Below, piece by piece: positions 36,035 through 45,280 of a stretch of 64,000 bases of DNA; position 1 is the first letter of the stretch, and each line of letters starts with the position of its first letter. The position numbers were made by a program, and so were the translations under genes. The DNA comes from Bacteroides intestinalis (GTDB lineage Bacteria > Bacteroidota > Bacteroidia > Bacteroidales > Bacteroidaceae): contig NZ_CABJDN010000001.1 in the NCBI RefSeq assembly GCF_902364365.1, positions 62,001 to 126,000 on the forward strand, written 5' to 3'. Below the pieces are notes generated by a model. The model saw nothing but the letters and a program-made list of their open reading frames with translations, had not been told where the DNA came from and made no database searches.

Positions 36035-37642
36035 ATGATAAAGATTATAAATGATATCAGGATGATTATAACAACGGCTATTCTTTCGGCTGTCCTCTTT
36101 TCGTGTATCGGAGAAGAGATGACGTGTGATAAGGAATTGATTGTTGTGCAGCGTATCGGAGAAGGCGGCAATGTTGACACTCGTGGTACGGTTATCTCTT
36201 CGAATACTGATCTGAAAGGAGAAACATTCGGCCTTTTCGGCTCACTGACTCCCAATGCTTCCGTTCCCCAACAATACTTCAATGCAAACGCCAGGGTAAA
36301 TGCTGACCTGACGGCTACAATCTCGCCATTGCAATACTGGCCCGGGTTGCAAAGTGCAAGTATGAAATTCTTCTCCTGGTATCCGTTCAGTGATGCGAAT
36401 GCGCCCACTACGGATTTCTCTAATCCGGGACAAATGGTATTGAACTATACAGCCAATGCAGTGGCATCCGGTCACGTCGATGTGTTGGCAGCCGTATCAG
36501 GGCCTGCGTGGGGTGAAGGTGTGAATATACATTTTTATCACACACTGACCAAAGTCACCTTTACATTCAAAAAGGTGGCTCCGGCACCCGATGTGGTGGC
36601 TATCGAGAAAATAGAATTCCGAAATGTGGGGACGAGCGGGAAACTGACCGTAGCCGATATACCGGCCGCCACTACAGAACATAACAAACCCGACTTTATC
36701 TGGAGTGATGTCACAACCGGAAACATCACTTCTATTCCCGTTGGCAATAAGATGGTTACTGATGAGGCTACTCTGATTGGCGACACATTCCTCATGTTGC
36801 CGACCGATGCATTCCCGGAAACGGCTAAGATCATTATCACCACCAATTGTGGTGAGCGGGAATTCCTGCTCAAAGATATTGTCGATGCAAAGCCGCATGC
36901 TTGGGAGTCGGGCGAATACATCAACTATAACATTACGGTATCGAACGAGAACTATCAGTTTACAGCCACCCCGCTTGAGTGGACGGATAGTCCGGTAAAT
37001 GTGATTTTCGATAAACAGTATTATCTCAGATTGTCTCAGAACAAGGTGCTGACGGCCCGTAATGCCGCCACTGTCAATATAGAGGTGAAAACGAACTATG
37101 ATGCGAATCCGTACACGGGGTATCCGGTTGGTGCACTGTTGGATGATAACGGCATGGAGACGTGGGCAACGGTTCATATGAACCAGGTATCTGTTTCGGA
37201 AGGGGTATATACATATAATATCAATGTCGTGATGCCCGAATTTAATTCCGGAGTCGGAACTGAACGGTGGACGGGGTTTTATATTGATGCAGGTAATCTG
37301 CGTCATAGAGTATCTCTACGGCAATGGGGTGGGGACGGTGTGTGGATGACTGCGGCGGTACAACTGGATAGCAATGACAGTGGTACCGGGAATATGCAAC
37401 GCCGCAAGATTGTGTTTACCTCGGGTAGCCCTGATTGGTGGGGTTGGAAGATATCCCAGGTGGAGGATCCCAATAAGATACTGCTTAATAGCGAAACGAT
37501 GGTAGAAGCAAGTGGTGTGAGTGGCGATGCGGTTTACTTCTACTTCACGGCTGACGCAGCGTCCGGTAAAACGGCTACCCTTACACTGGTCAATACGAAT
37601 GGCGACAATCCGCCTGTAAAGGTGACGTTGATTGCGCCATAG
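36035..37642 (+). CDS. Fimbrillin-family minor subunit (Mfa-like)
   Basis: 535-residue lipoprotein-type precursor: lipobox LFSCIGEE with Cys24, candidate processing Arg50 in NVDTRGTVIS, and a fimbrillin_Mfa body (FGLFGSLTP, MKFFSWYPFSD, HTLTKVTFTFKKV, ESGEYINYNITVS). The last about 200 residues form another beta-domain with an unusual run of aromatic residues around GSPDWWGWKIS. Such two-part subunits sit near the tip in the Bacteroides structures known to me. Fifth gene of the operon, 43 bases before the next. Confidence 0.8.
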   Translation: MIKIINDIRMIITTAILSAVLFSCIGEEMTCDKELIVVQRIGEGGNVDTRGTVISSNTDLKGETFGLFGSLTPNASVPQQYFNANARVNADLTATISPLQYWPGLQSASMKFFSWYPFSDANAPTTDFSNPGQMVLNYTANAVASGHVDVLAAVSGPAWGEGVNIHFYHTLTKVTFTFKKVAPAPDVVAIEKIEFRNVGTSGKLTVADIPAATTEHNKPDFIWSDVTTGNITSIPVGNKMVTDEATLIGDTFLMLPTDAFPETAKIIITTNCGEREFLLKDIVDAKPHAWESGEYINYNITVSNENYQFTATPLEWTDSPVNVIFDKQYYLRLSQNKVLTARNAATVNIEVKTNYDANPYTGYPVGALLDDNGMETWATVHMNQVSVSEGVYTYNINVVMPEFNSGVGTERWTGFYIDAGNLRHRVSLRQWGGDGVWMTAAVQLDSNDSGTGNMQRRKIVFTSGSPDWWGWKISQVEDPNKILLNSETMVEASGVSGDAVYFYFTADAASGKTATLTLVNTNGDNPPVKVTLIAP

Positions 37643-37685
37643 CGATAAGTGTATGTAGTATATTTTTAAGAAAGGAAATGAAAAG

Positions 37686-40600
37686 ATGACATATAGGACT
37701 TTAATATTTAAAAAAAATTTTCGCTTGTTGACGTTGCTGGCGGCTGTATGGCTAACCGGATGTATGCAGGAAGAGTTTGATGCAATTCCCCCGACAGCAG
37801 AGAAGGGTGTCCGGTTTAGCCTTACGGTTCCCGATGTGGGGGTTCCGTCCGTATCTTCGCGCACAATGAGCGGAGCAGGAGCAGCCAAAAAGGAAGATGA
37901 AGTGAAGACAGTGGATATCCTTGTTTTCGATATGTCGAAATCGCCTGCGGTATTTTTGGAGTGGACGGAGGGGACAGATATGACACAGGATCTGACTAAT
38001 AATATTGCTACGGTAGATTTTTCTGCCATGCTTTCTCCCACTACCGGATCGGTCTGTATTGTGGTTGTGGCGAACAAAAAACTCAGCAGTATTGTGCCGG
38101 GCTTTGAGAAGGGGACGACCACTAAGCCCGAGGCGATGGAGGCAATGACTCATACCCTGACCGGTAAATGGCCGGCTGATGGATCCACTTCCGGTGGTTA
38201 TATGCCGATTCCCATGTACGGAGAGAAAGAGGTGGCGAAGCTCGATCCCTCGATGAATCCGATAACCGGTATCAGCATGAAACGTATGCTGGCACGTATC
38301 GATATCCGTAATTCTGCATCTAACTTTACGGTAGAGGAAGTTTTTCTTGCCAATTACAATACAACTGGATATGTCGCTCCGATTTGGGATGCGGACGGAC
38401 AGATCATTACTTCCCCGTCAGGTGATGGACTGAATATTCCTGCCGACAATGGCAAGCAGGTAGGAAAGGCACTCGTGCTCAGCTATCCTGTAGACGGCAA
38501 TACTCCATATGATGGAGAAATTTATACATTTGAGGCTGCCGCGGTGGCAGATGCCGGTGAAGCGTCACAAGATGGAAATTCGAGCCGTAAGGATGCTGTC
38601 TGTTTAATTGTGAAAGGGAAGATCGGTAGTGGAGAATCTACTTTCTACCGGGTAGATTTTACCCGGACTGGGGAGGTCGGTGAACTGGTAGGGTATCTGC
38701 CCCTGAAGCGAAATTATAAATACGTTGTCAGCATTACGCAGGCTTTGGGTGCCGGCTATGCAAGTATTGGTGAAGCACTGGATTCCTACACGGTGATGTC
38801 CAATCTGAAATTCAGGGTGATACACTATAACCGTGACAAAGTGAAGGATGTGGTTTATAATGGGCAGTATATGCTCGGAGTGGGAGAATCAGAGGTCACT
38901 ACGACCCAGTATCAGAATAATAATTATGCTATAGATGTCTTTACCGATAGTCCCGGTGGCTGGAAGGCTTCTGTTACGGAGGGTAGCGACTGGCTCACAT
39001 TTGAAGGGGCGGCGACTACGGCATCGGGCATTGCCAATGAGGACACAAAACTCACGCTGAGGCTTCCTTATTATAAGAACGAAATTATCGGTGGTACCCG
39101 TACGGCAACCGTTACGCTGGTAGCAGGGCGGCTGACACATGAGATCAAGGTGACGCAGAAAACGATAGACCCGGGGATTATCAAGTTTGTCGACGCATAC
39201 GGAAACGTATTGGAGAATGGTCTCTTTTTTCCGATTAGAAACCCTGACGGTGATGATCTTCCCATCGAGCCGCAGACGATGTATGTGATGTTTTCCATGG
39301 ACAGACTAACTGCACAGCTTCAACAGAAGAGTGGTGCAACAGTGATCCAGTACCCCACTGATGGTTGGATTCCGCTATTGTCAAGAGACAATTGGATGTC
39401 GTTCAGTGAAAGAGTACAGGCATTCACCGTGCAGCCCAATCCGAGAAGAGTGGGTGATGGCAGTACTGTAAATGGTACTGGCTGGTGGTGGCGCCAGGAT
39501 TATATAAAATTCAATTTGTACGATAAAGAGGGCTATTTTGATCAGGTACAATTTCCCATCAGTCAGGGGGAACTGGAATTTTCTATCAGATTTTATCCTA
39601 CTACTATCAACAGTCGAACCTATAAGATGCATCTGGGTGCGGAACAGTATGTGCAATTGTTTACCAATAATAACTGGGAAATTATGGAGGTGGAAGAACT
39701 GGACCTCATCGGTGATGATGGGACCGGATTGATCCGCCCTGATGCGGATAATGATATTATTGCAGGTACAAAGAATGCAGACCCCAAAATGTATCAACAG
39801 TCTGTTGTAGATGTAGGCGATGATGGTAAAGGAAATGATGTGGTGAACCGGGGATACGATTTCAGGTTAAAGCTCCATGCCGGTAAATGGAAAGAGGGGA
39901 AAAGCGGGATGATAAGAGTTACATTCAGAAATGTGATGCATACTGTTAATGATGACTATTATCCGTTCTATCGCACGATTGACTTGCAAATGGTATCTGA
40001 AGTCAAATCTTATACAACTGACGGACAACCTCTTTTTTACCTTTACCCGATTCGGTTCGATAACCGGAAGTACACTTCGGAAGCTGGTAACAAGGGACGT
40101 CAGGGAAATGCCGCCGATGCGGAAGCAATATGCGGGAGTGTGGGTGATGGTTGGCGCCTGCCTACTGCCAGCGAGTTGTTGATGTCATATGTATACATAA
40201 ATGCTTTGGGAGGTAATGCATTGGATAACAGCTACTATAACGGTCAGAATATATATGGATGGTATCAAAATTGGACTGGCAACTACTGGTCTTCATCCTA
40301 TTATACAGCTGCGGGTCCGGCTACCCGGTTCTCATTAGAAATCTCGACAGGCTATCCTTATTCTGAGCCTGCCGATGACACTAAGTATTTTCGTTGCGTA
40401 AGAGATAATAACAAGAGTGGAACGAAGTATCCTTATCTTATCAAATCTGCTGATGGAGTTACTGTTGTTTCCCGTGATGCTAATGGAGGTGTGGATCCGT
40501 CGATGCTACTCGCTTCTGGTGATAGTCCGGGTACAACGAATAAGGTTGCACCGAAATTCCAGATAGAAAATGCCAGCAGTGGCACCAAAACCTGGGAGGA

Positions 40601-40895
40601 AGCGAAGAATATATGTGAAGCTAAAGGGGGTAACTGGCGTTTACCCACTCAGCGTGAAATGTATCTGGTTCTTAGCTTGGGGGCTTCTGTTTTAGGAAAT
40701 GATAATCAAGGTTTTGGCAGTTCTTCAGCTTGGACCGGGAATGGCTTTCAGGAGATTAGCGGTGTACACTGGACCTTGACTAATCGCGATGCTAATTATT
40801 GGGTAGTGGGAGAAAATAGTGGAATATTTGGTGCATGGCCTCAGGGAGGAACTGTGAGCTGGCCCAAATACCGCTGTGTGAGAACTGTGAATTAA
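37686..40895 (+). CDS. Large fimbrial protein (DUF4906 type) with BACON-like and two FISUMP-like modules; probable tip adhesin
   Basis: 1069-residue lipoprotein-type precursor (lipobox WLTGCMQ, Cys26). N-terminal fimbrillin half (EVKTVDILVFDMS to about 380), a BACON-like beta-domain around 400-495 (GGWKASVTEGSDWLTF, IKVTQKT), a middle region (500-780), then two related C-terminal modules at about 785-905 and 955-1069. Each module has a WRLPT segment (GDGWRLPTASELL, GGNWRLPTQREM) and ends in [FY]RCVR, as in FISUMP/DUF1566-like lectin-type folds. Last gene of the operon and the largest subunit, so a tip adhesin is the best guess. Ligand unknown. Confidence 0.78.
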   Translation: MTYRTLIFKKNFRLLTLLAAVWLTGCMQEEFDAIPPTAEKGVRFSLTVPDVGVPSVSSRTMSGAGAAKKEDEVKTVDILVFDMSKSPAVFLEWTEGTDMTQDLTNNIATVDFSAMLSPTTGSVCIVVVANKKLSSIVPGFEKGTTTKPEAMEAMTHTLTGKWPADGSTSGGYMPIPMYGEKEVAKLDPSMNPITGISMKRMLARIDIRNSASNFTVEEVFLANYNTTGYVAPIWDADGQIITSPSGDGLNIPADNGKQVGKALVLSYPVDGNTPYDGEIYTFEAAAVADAGEASQDGNSSRKDAVCLIVKGKIGSGESTFYRVDFTRTGEVGELVGYLPLKRNYKYVVSITQALGAGYASIGEALDSYTVMSNLKFRVIHYNRDKVKDVVYNGQYMLGVGESEVTTTQYQNNNYAIDVFTDSPGGWKASVTEGSDWLTFEGAATTASGIANEDTKLTLRLPYYKNEIIGGTRTATVTLVAGRLTHEIKVTQKTIDPGIIKFVDAYGNVLENGLFFPIRNPDGDDLPIEPQTMYVMFSMDRLTAQLQQKSGATVIQYPTDGWIPLLSRDNWMSFSERVQAFTVQPNPRRVGDGSTVNGTGWWWRQDYIKFNLYDKEGYFDQVQFPISQGELEFSIRFYPTTINSRTYKMHLGAEQYVQLFTNNNWEIMEVEELDLIGDDGTGLIRPDADNDIIAGTKNADPKMYQQSVVDVGDDGKGNDVVNRGYDFRLKLHAGKWKEGKSGMIRVTFRNVMHTVNDDYYPFYRTIDLQMVSEVKSYTTDGQPLFYLYPIRFDNRKYTSEAGNKGRQGNAADAEAICGSVGDGWRLPTASELLMSYVYINALGGNALDNSYYNGQNIYGWYQNWTGNYWSSSYYTAAGPATRFSLEISTGYPYSEPADDTKYFRCVRDNNKSGTKYPYLIKSADGVTVVSRDANGGVDPSMLLASGDSPGTTNKVAPKFQIENASSGTKTWEEAKNICEAKGGNWRLPTQREMYLVLSLGASVLGNDNQGFGSSSAWTGNGFQEISGVHWTLTNRDANYWVVGENSGIFGAWPQGGTVSWPKYRCVRTVN

Positions 40896-40902
40896 GTCGG
40901 TT

Positions 40903-40958
40903 CTAAAAAAGTCCGTCTCAGGATGATGCAGACATCATCCTGAGACGGACTTTTTTAG
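40903..40958. terminator. Perfect 25-bp bidirectional terminator
   Basis: Arms 40903-40927 and 40934-40958 are perfectly complementary with a 6-base loop; the outer part is CTAAAAAA/TTTTTTAG, giving a U-tract in both directions. It ends the fimbrial operon and overlaps the stop codon of the convergent regulator gene. Confidence 0.93.
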
Positions 40959-41917
40959 AGCATATCTATAATATTCTTCTGCTTCTCTATAAATTCTATT
41001 CGCTGCGCCTCTCCGCTACCCGAAATCAGTGTAGAGTGCCTCCTCAAAGACTGTATCCAGTTCTTTTGTATCTGACAAATCTGCGGGCTTTGAGAATCCA
41101 TGGAGCTGATGGAGTATACCCTGAACAGGCTGATCTGGAAATCCTTGTCGGCAACATACGTATAAGTCGCTTCAAAATCAATGTTCGACAAGTAGATATA
41201 TAACTCATGGCCCTCACTAAACTCTCCTTTTACGGATAACTGTTCCAATTCTATAAGCAACTGTTGCAGTTCATTCTTCAGGTACATGACATCCGAGGTG
41301 GATATCAAGTTCAGTCCGGCAAAGTACTTTATCTCTTTGACAAAAGACAGGAAGACATTGCTGTCCCAAATAAAGTAAGTCTTTTCAGACTTTCTCAATC
41401 CCTCGCACAACTTCTTATGCGAGGCAACTATTTTTTCGGGCACATTCATTTCACTCAGAGAATTGGGTGTATTAACCTTCCCGTGCTGATAAATCCACCG
41501 GCACAGACGGAACTTCGACAGATACTCATAGGATGAGTAGAGAGTAAAGGGAATGGTATTGGTTGCAGAATACACTTCTGTGTTTCCGTCTGGTTTCAAG
41601 AAACCGAAGATCCGCAGATAACGCTCTATAATTTCATAGTAACTCTCGAACAGATTGGGGGAATGCAGCAGGTTCACGTCGAAAGTGACCCGGTTGGTGA
41701 GGTGATTGCCGATAATCTGGTCGATGGAAATACCCAGGTTATGAGAGATAACGGCTATTTCATCAAAAGTGAATGCAACTTCTCCGCGAAGCCGGCGATA
41801 GACTGCCTCTTTCCCCATATATAATGTATCTGTCAGATAATTGGCTAAGTTTTGCCCTTGGGGAATTCTCTCTTTCATTTTATTAATCAACTCTTTTACA
41901 ATATAATTCTTTGTCAT
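40955..41917 (-). CDS. HTH transcriptional regulator A (paralogue of the next gene)
   Basis: 320-residue cytoplasmic protein. An N-terminal XRE/BetR-like helix-turn-helix lies at about 20-75 (NLANYLTDTLYMGKEAVYRR, FDEIAVISHNLGISIDQIIG). A helical C-terminal region of unknown role follows, ending STLISGSGEAQRIEFIEKQ. The regulator at 42157-43116 shares the HTH (GKEAVYRRLRGEV versus GKEAIYRRLRGEV) and many C-terminal blocks (IYISNINFEATYSY, W.QSL..FSTLIS.SGE), so this is a tandem duplication. It converges on the fimbrial operon, which it may control. Own promoter at 41974-41981. Confidence 0.82.
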   Translation of the reverse strand: MTKNYIVKELINKMKERIPQGQNLANYLTDTLYMGKEAVYRRLRGEVAFTFDEIAVISHNLGISIDQIIGNHLTNRVTFDVNLLHSPNLFESYYEIIERYLRIFGFLKPDGNTEVYSATNTIPFTLYSSYEYLSKFRLCRWIYQHGKVNTPNSLSEMNVPEKIVASHKKLCEGLRKSEKTYFIWDSNVFLSFVKEIKYFAGLNLISTSDVMYLKNELQQLLIELEQLSVKGEFSEGHELYIYLSNIDFEATYTYVADKDFQISLFRVYSISSMDSQSPQICQIQKNWIQSLRRHSTLISGSGEAQRIEFIEKQKNIIDML

Positions 41918-41973
41918 GACTTTCTTCTTCTTTTATTAATAATCAATACCATAGATGGATTTTGTAACATATG

Positions 41974-41981
41974 CAAATATA
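41974..41981 (-). promoter_or_regulatory. -7 element TATATTTG for regulator A
   Basis: Minus-strand TATATTTG, 57 bases upstream of the ATG at 41917. With the terminator at 42082-42106 it shows that regulators A and B are separate transcripts. Confidence 0.65.
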
Positions 41982-42081
41982 TAGTTTGTTTATGGAACTT
42001 TTGCATCTGAAAGCGTGTGTGGAAAACAAGGATATTTTCTATTTGAAAAGAATATAATGCGAAATAGTTGATAGACGAAAA

Positions 42082-42106
42082 AAACAGATAGAAGTACTAT
42101 CTGTTT
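42082..42106 (-). terminator. Intrinsic terminator of regulator B
   Basis: AAACAGATAG and CTATCTGTTT pair perfectly (10 bp, 5-base loop); on the minus strand the stem runs straight into seven or more T. It lies 50 bases past the regulator B stop. Confidence 0.88.
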
Positions 42107-42156
42107 GCGAAATTAGATAATTAAATATTGAATAATTACGGCATTCGGAAAAATAG

Positions 42157-43116
42157 CTATAGTGTGCCGATAATTTCCCGCTGTTGCTTAAAGAACTGAA
42201 TGCGTTGCATTTCGCCACTTTCCGATATCAGCGTAGAGAATTTCTTCAACGATTGAATCCACTCTTTCAGACCGCGGAACATTTCACTATCCTGCGTGCT
42301 GATGGAATTGATGGAATAGATCCGGATCAGGCTGAGCTGTACGGTGTTTGTATCCAGATAACTGTAGGTAGCCTCGAAGTTGATGTTTGAGATATAGATT
42401 CTGATGTCATTTCCCATTTGGCTCTTTCCCCGGGTCGCCAATTCTTCAAGGTCATCTGCCACCCTGAATAGTTCTTCTTTAAGCAGGTTCTTATCTTCGT
42501 CGGAGATGAGATGGATGTCGCAGAAGTACTGGATGTCATTGATCAGATGACTGAAAATCATATTGTCCCAGATATAATCTACAGAATGGATATGATTTAT
42601 CGCATTGGCATACTCCTTCTGTTTGTCCACTATCTTCTGCGGGATTTCCATTTCTTCGAAATGCTTGCACTTTATGTTGTCATTCTGGTACATCCATTTG
42701 AATAACCGGAATTTGGAGAGCATGTTATAGTTCAGTGAAAGGGTCAGCGGAATGATGTTGGATGAAGTTCCGATTTCCGAGTACTCTTCTTCCTTTGCTT
42801 TCCGGAATAACTCTACCTGTTTCTCCAGAATCGAATAGTAAGTTTCGAAAGGCTGGCTGCTATCCACTATATTCATGTCGAAAACGGCATTGTCCTGGAA
42901 GCTTACGCCTATCATTTTATCCAGCGATATACCCAGTTTCCGGGATATAACGGCTGCTTCGGCCAAGGTAAAGGGTACTTCGCCCCGGAGCCGCCGGTAA
43001 ATAGCTTCTTTACCTATATAAAGAATGTCCATTAAAGCATTGGCAAGATTGTCTTTGGATGGGAGTTTCTCTCTGGCGGCATTAACTAATCCTGTGTTTA
43101 ACTCGTTTGTTATCAT
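42157..43116 (-). CDS. HTH transcriptional regulator B (paralogue of regulator A)
   Basis: 319-residue protein of the same layout as its neighbour at 40955-41917: XRE/BetR-like HTH (about 20-75, LANALMDILYIGKEAIYRRL and EAAVISRKLGISLDKMIG) and a long helical C-terminal domain with IYISNINFEATYSYLDTN. The two proteins are clearly related over their full length but have diverged, so they may sense different signals or form a heterodimer. Divergent from the DUF4469-like gene. No clear -7 element was found in its upstream 254 bases. Confidence 0.82.
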   Translation of the reverse strand: MITNELNTGLVNAAREKLPSKDNLANALMDILYIGKEAIYRRLRGEVPFTLAEAAVISRKLGISLDKMIGVSFQDNAVFDMNIVDSSQPFETYYSILEKQVELFRKAKEEEYSEIGTSSNIIPLTLSLNYNMLSKFRLFKWMYQNDNIKCKHFEEMEIPQKIVDKQKEYANAINHIHSVDYIWDNMIFSHLINDIQYFCDIHLISDEDKNLLKEELFRVADDLEELATRGKSQMGNDIRIYISNINFEATYSYLDTNTVQLSLIRIYSINSISTQDSEMFRGLKEWIQSLKKFSTLISESGEMQRIQFFKQQREIIGTL

Positions 43117-43317
43117 AATCTTCTGTGTGAGTTAGAGGTTTGTCTATTGTCTATTTAACACTTTTGGCGGGTTACTTGTTTCGATAATCGTAATATTTCT
43201 TTTTTTTTGCACCCTATTTCCGAAAAAAGTGTTTGGGTGAATAGGGAGCATCATACATAGAAAGTCTGAAAGCTTGATCTTTCTTTTTCTTGCCACAAAA
43301 GTATATGCATTCTGGTG

Positions 43318-43325
43318 TAATTTTG
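43318..43325 (+). promoter_or_regulatory. -7 element TAATTTTG for the DUF4469-like gene
   Basis: Exact TAnnTTTG match 45 bases upstream of the ATG at 43371. Confidence 0.6.
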
Positions 43326-43370
43326 TGGTGTAGTCTAAGAGACTCTTATAACTAACTAAAAAGGAATAGA

Positions 43371-43826
43371 ATGGTGAGGAAAGATAGAAAAAAGATAGTG
43401 GCTGAGTTGCATCATAATAAACAGGAAGGAAATGAATATCCGGTAATTCTCGGAGAGAATGTTCCTGTTATTAAGGAGATATATGATCCGTTGACAGGTT
43501 TGCGTGACGGTACTATTACTCCTAATGCTCCGGTAGTCATTACAGGTGAGAACCTGTGTCTGTCTTCACTTGGAACCATTTACCTGGGGCTTTCTCCCGT
43601 CTCCGATAAGGGCACATTGATACATGTTAAAAGAGTGTTTAAGTATACTGACACAGAGGTGTTGGTGATCCTGCCCACATTGGAGCCGGGAGAATATTCT
43701 CCGGTAATGATGATTCACGCAGGCGGAAAGGTTGATTTTACCTATACCCTGCCAACAAAATTGAAGGTGCTTGATGAGAGATATGTAAGTCTCTTTGCCA
43801 GAAGGAGCTGTAGTGATTTAATATAA
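43371..43826 (+). CDS. Small DUF4469-like protein (IG-fold), function unknown
   Basis: 151 residues with no signal peptide or membrane helix. The pattern ITPNAPVVITGENL, followed by beta-rich sequence (TIYLGLSPV, DTEVLVILPTLEPGEYSPVM), matches the immunoglobulin-like DUF4469 fold. That fold usually forms the C-terminal half of HU-like DNA-binding proteins in Bacteroides. Here the HU-like half is replaced by a short charged start (MVRKDRKKIVAELHHNKQEG), so this is a stand-alone or shortened form. It diverges from regulator B and is closed by a strong stem-loop. Family call is moderate. Confidence 0.6.
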   Translation: MVRKDRKKIVAELHHNKQEGNEYPVILGENVPVIKEIYDPLTGLRDGTITPNAPVVITGENLCLSSLGTIYLGLSPVSDKGTLIHVKRVFKYTDTEVLVILPTLEPGEYSPVMMIHAGGKVDFTYTLPTKLKVLDERYVSLFARRSCSDLI

Positions 43827-43864
43827 GCTCTCTATTTTGATTTAAGTTCTCTATGAAATGAGCG

Positions 43865-43907
43865 AAGGGTATGCCGGAGATGTGCTTTTCTCCTTAGGCA
43901 TACCCTT
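43865..43907. terminator. Bidirectional stem-loop between DUF4469-like gene and uxuA
   Basis: AAGGGTATGCC and GGCATACCCTT pair perfectly; an inner GGAGA/TCTCC stem extends the helix. ATT and TTTT follow on the plus strand. It sits between converging genes. Confidence 0.8.
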
Positions 43908-43940
43908 ATTATTTTAGTCTAAACTATGTGGTTTTGGAAT

Positions 43941-45116
43941 CTATTCTTTGAAGATAGATTTTGCTATACCCATTTCCAAACCTCTTAATTCCGCTAATCC
44001 GCGCAGACGACCGATGCAGGAGTATCCTGGATTGGTTTTCTTCTTCAGGTCGTCTACCATCTGGTGTCCGTGGTCGGGACGCATAGGGATGGATACTTGT
44101 CTTTTTTGCTGCAGTTCGAGGAAAGCTTTCATGACGTGATACATATCTACATCACCTTCCAGATGGTTGGCTTCATAGAAGTTACCTTCTGCATCACGCT
44201 GTGTGCTGCGGAAGTGTACGAAGTTGATGCGGTCACCGAACTGTTTCATCATGCCTTCCAGATCGTTGGAACTGCTGACCCCGAGGGAACCGGTACAGAG
44301 GCAAAGACCATTGCTCTTATTAGGAACGGCGTCAATCAATGCCTGGAAATCGGCAGCGCTGCTCATGATACGCGGCAGTCCAAGGATGGAGCAAGGAGGA
44401 TCGTCCGGATGGATAACCAACTCTACACCGGCTTCATCGGCAACGGGAGTGATTTCTTGTAGGAAGTAAATCAGGTTGGCACGTAACTTTTCCGGAGTGA
44501 TGTCTTTATAACGATCAAGCTCTTGCTGGAATTGTTCCAGTGTGAAGCTCTCTTCCGAACCGGGTAGTCCGGCAATCATGTTGCGAACGAGCAGTTGTTT
44601 GTCGGCATCCGTCATTTGTTCGAAGCGGGCTTTTGCCTTTGCTTTTTCTTCGTCGGTGTAGTCGTTTTCTGCACCGGGACGCTTTAACAAGAAAAGGTCG
44701 AAAGCAATGAAAGCGGCACGTTCGAAGCGCAGGGCGCGGCTACCATCAGGCAGTTCATAGGCGAGATCGGTACGCGTCCAGTCCAGTACGGGCATGAAGT
44801 TGTAGGTTACGATGTTCACGCCACACTTGCCGAGGTTGCGCAGGCTTTCTTTATAGTTATCAATGTATTTCTGGAATTCTCCCGTCTGGGTTTTGATATG
44901 CTCATGTACAGGTACGCTTTCTACTACTGACCAGCGCAGACCGACAGCTTCGATCATTTCTTTGCGTTTCATGATCTCTTCTACTGTCCATACTTCGCCA
45001 TTGGGGATGTGGTGCAGGGCGTTCACGATACCGGTTGCTCCGGCTTGTTTGATGTCCCACAGGCTGACCGGATCGTTAGGACCGTACCAGCGCCAGGTTT
45101 GTTCACATAATATCAT
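43941..45116 (-). CDS. uxuA: Mannonate dehydratase UxuA
   Basis: Dehydrates D-mannonate to 2-keto-3-deoxy-D-gluconate in the glucuronate pathway; cytoplasmic. Seen: the family N-terminus [41 protein letters not shown], and metal-site segments [32 protein letters not shown] and [10 protein letters not shown]. 391 residues from the ATG at 45116, typical; the ATG at 45176 would add 20 unrelated residues and lies upstream of the predicted transcript start. Downstream of the fructuronate reductase gene but behind its own promoter and a phased operator array (45183-45261). Confidence 0.95.
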   Translation of the reverse strand: MILCEQTWRWYGPNDPVSLWDIKQAGATGIVNALHHIPNGEVWTVEEIMKRKEMIEAVGLRWSVVESVPVHEHIKTQTGEFQKYIDNYKESLRNLGKCGVNIVTYNFMPVLDWTRTDLAYELPDGSRALRFERAAFIAFDLFLLKRPGAENDYTDEEKAKAKARFEQMTDADKQLLVRNMIAGLPGSEESFTLEQFQQELDRYKDITPEKLRANLIYFLQEITPVADEAGVELVIHPDDPPCSILGLPRIMSSAADFQALIDAVPNKSNGLCLCTGSLGVSSSNDLEGMMKQFGDRINFVHFRSTQRDAEGNFYEANHLEGDVDMYHVMKAFLELQQKRQVSIPMRPDHGHQMVDDLKKKTNPGYSCIGRLRGLAELRGLEMGIAKSIFKE

Positions 45117-45173
45117 AATGAATGGGCTTGATTTATTAATTTGTACTATGTTGATAAATAGATGTTTATGAAG

Positions 45174-45181
45174 CAAATATA
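45174..45181 (-). promoter_or_regulatory. -7 element TATATTTG of uxuA
   Basis: Minus-strand TATATTTG, 58 bases before the uxuA ATG. The repeat array directly upstream covers where a -33 element would be. Confidence 0.65.
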
Positions 45182-45182
45182 G

Positions 45183-45261
45183 AACACTTGTGTTTTACGT
45201 GTACCACACAAGTGTTTGGGTTGAGCCATACAAGTGTTTCATTTGTACCACTATAGTGTTC
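45183..45261. promoter_or_regulatory. Phased operator array of (A/C)AAGTGTTT sites upstream of uxuA
   Basis: Three same-direction copies of CCAYACAAGTGTT-like sequence have cores starting at 45208, 45230 and 45252, exactly 22 bp apart; the third is degenerate (TATAGTGTT). An inverted copy AACACTTGTG at 45183-45192 pairs with CACAAGTGTT at 45207-45216. The array lies between the end of the SDR gene and the uxuA -7 element. The inverted pair could alternatively fold as a terminator for the SDR transcript. Confidence 0.65.
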
Positions 45262-45280
45262 CATATTCACTTTGTAAATG

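Noticed and set aside
45183..45216. Reading the AACACTTGTG/CACAAGTGTT pair only as a terminator of the SDR gene
   Set aside because: No U-tract follows, and two more copies continue at the same 22-bp period, which a terminator does not need; kept as an alternative only.
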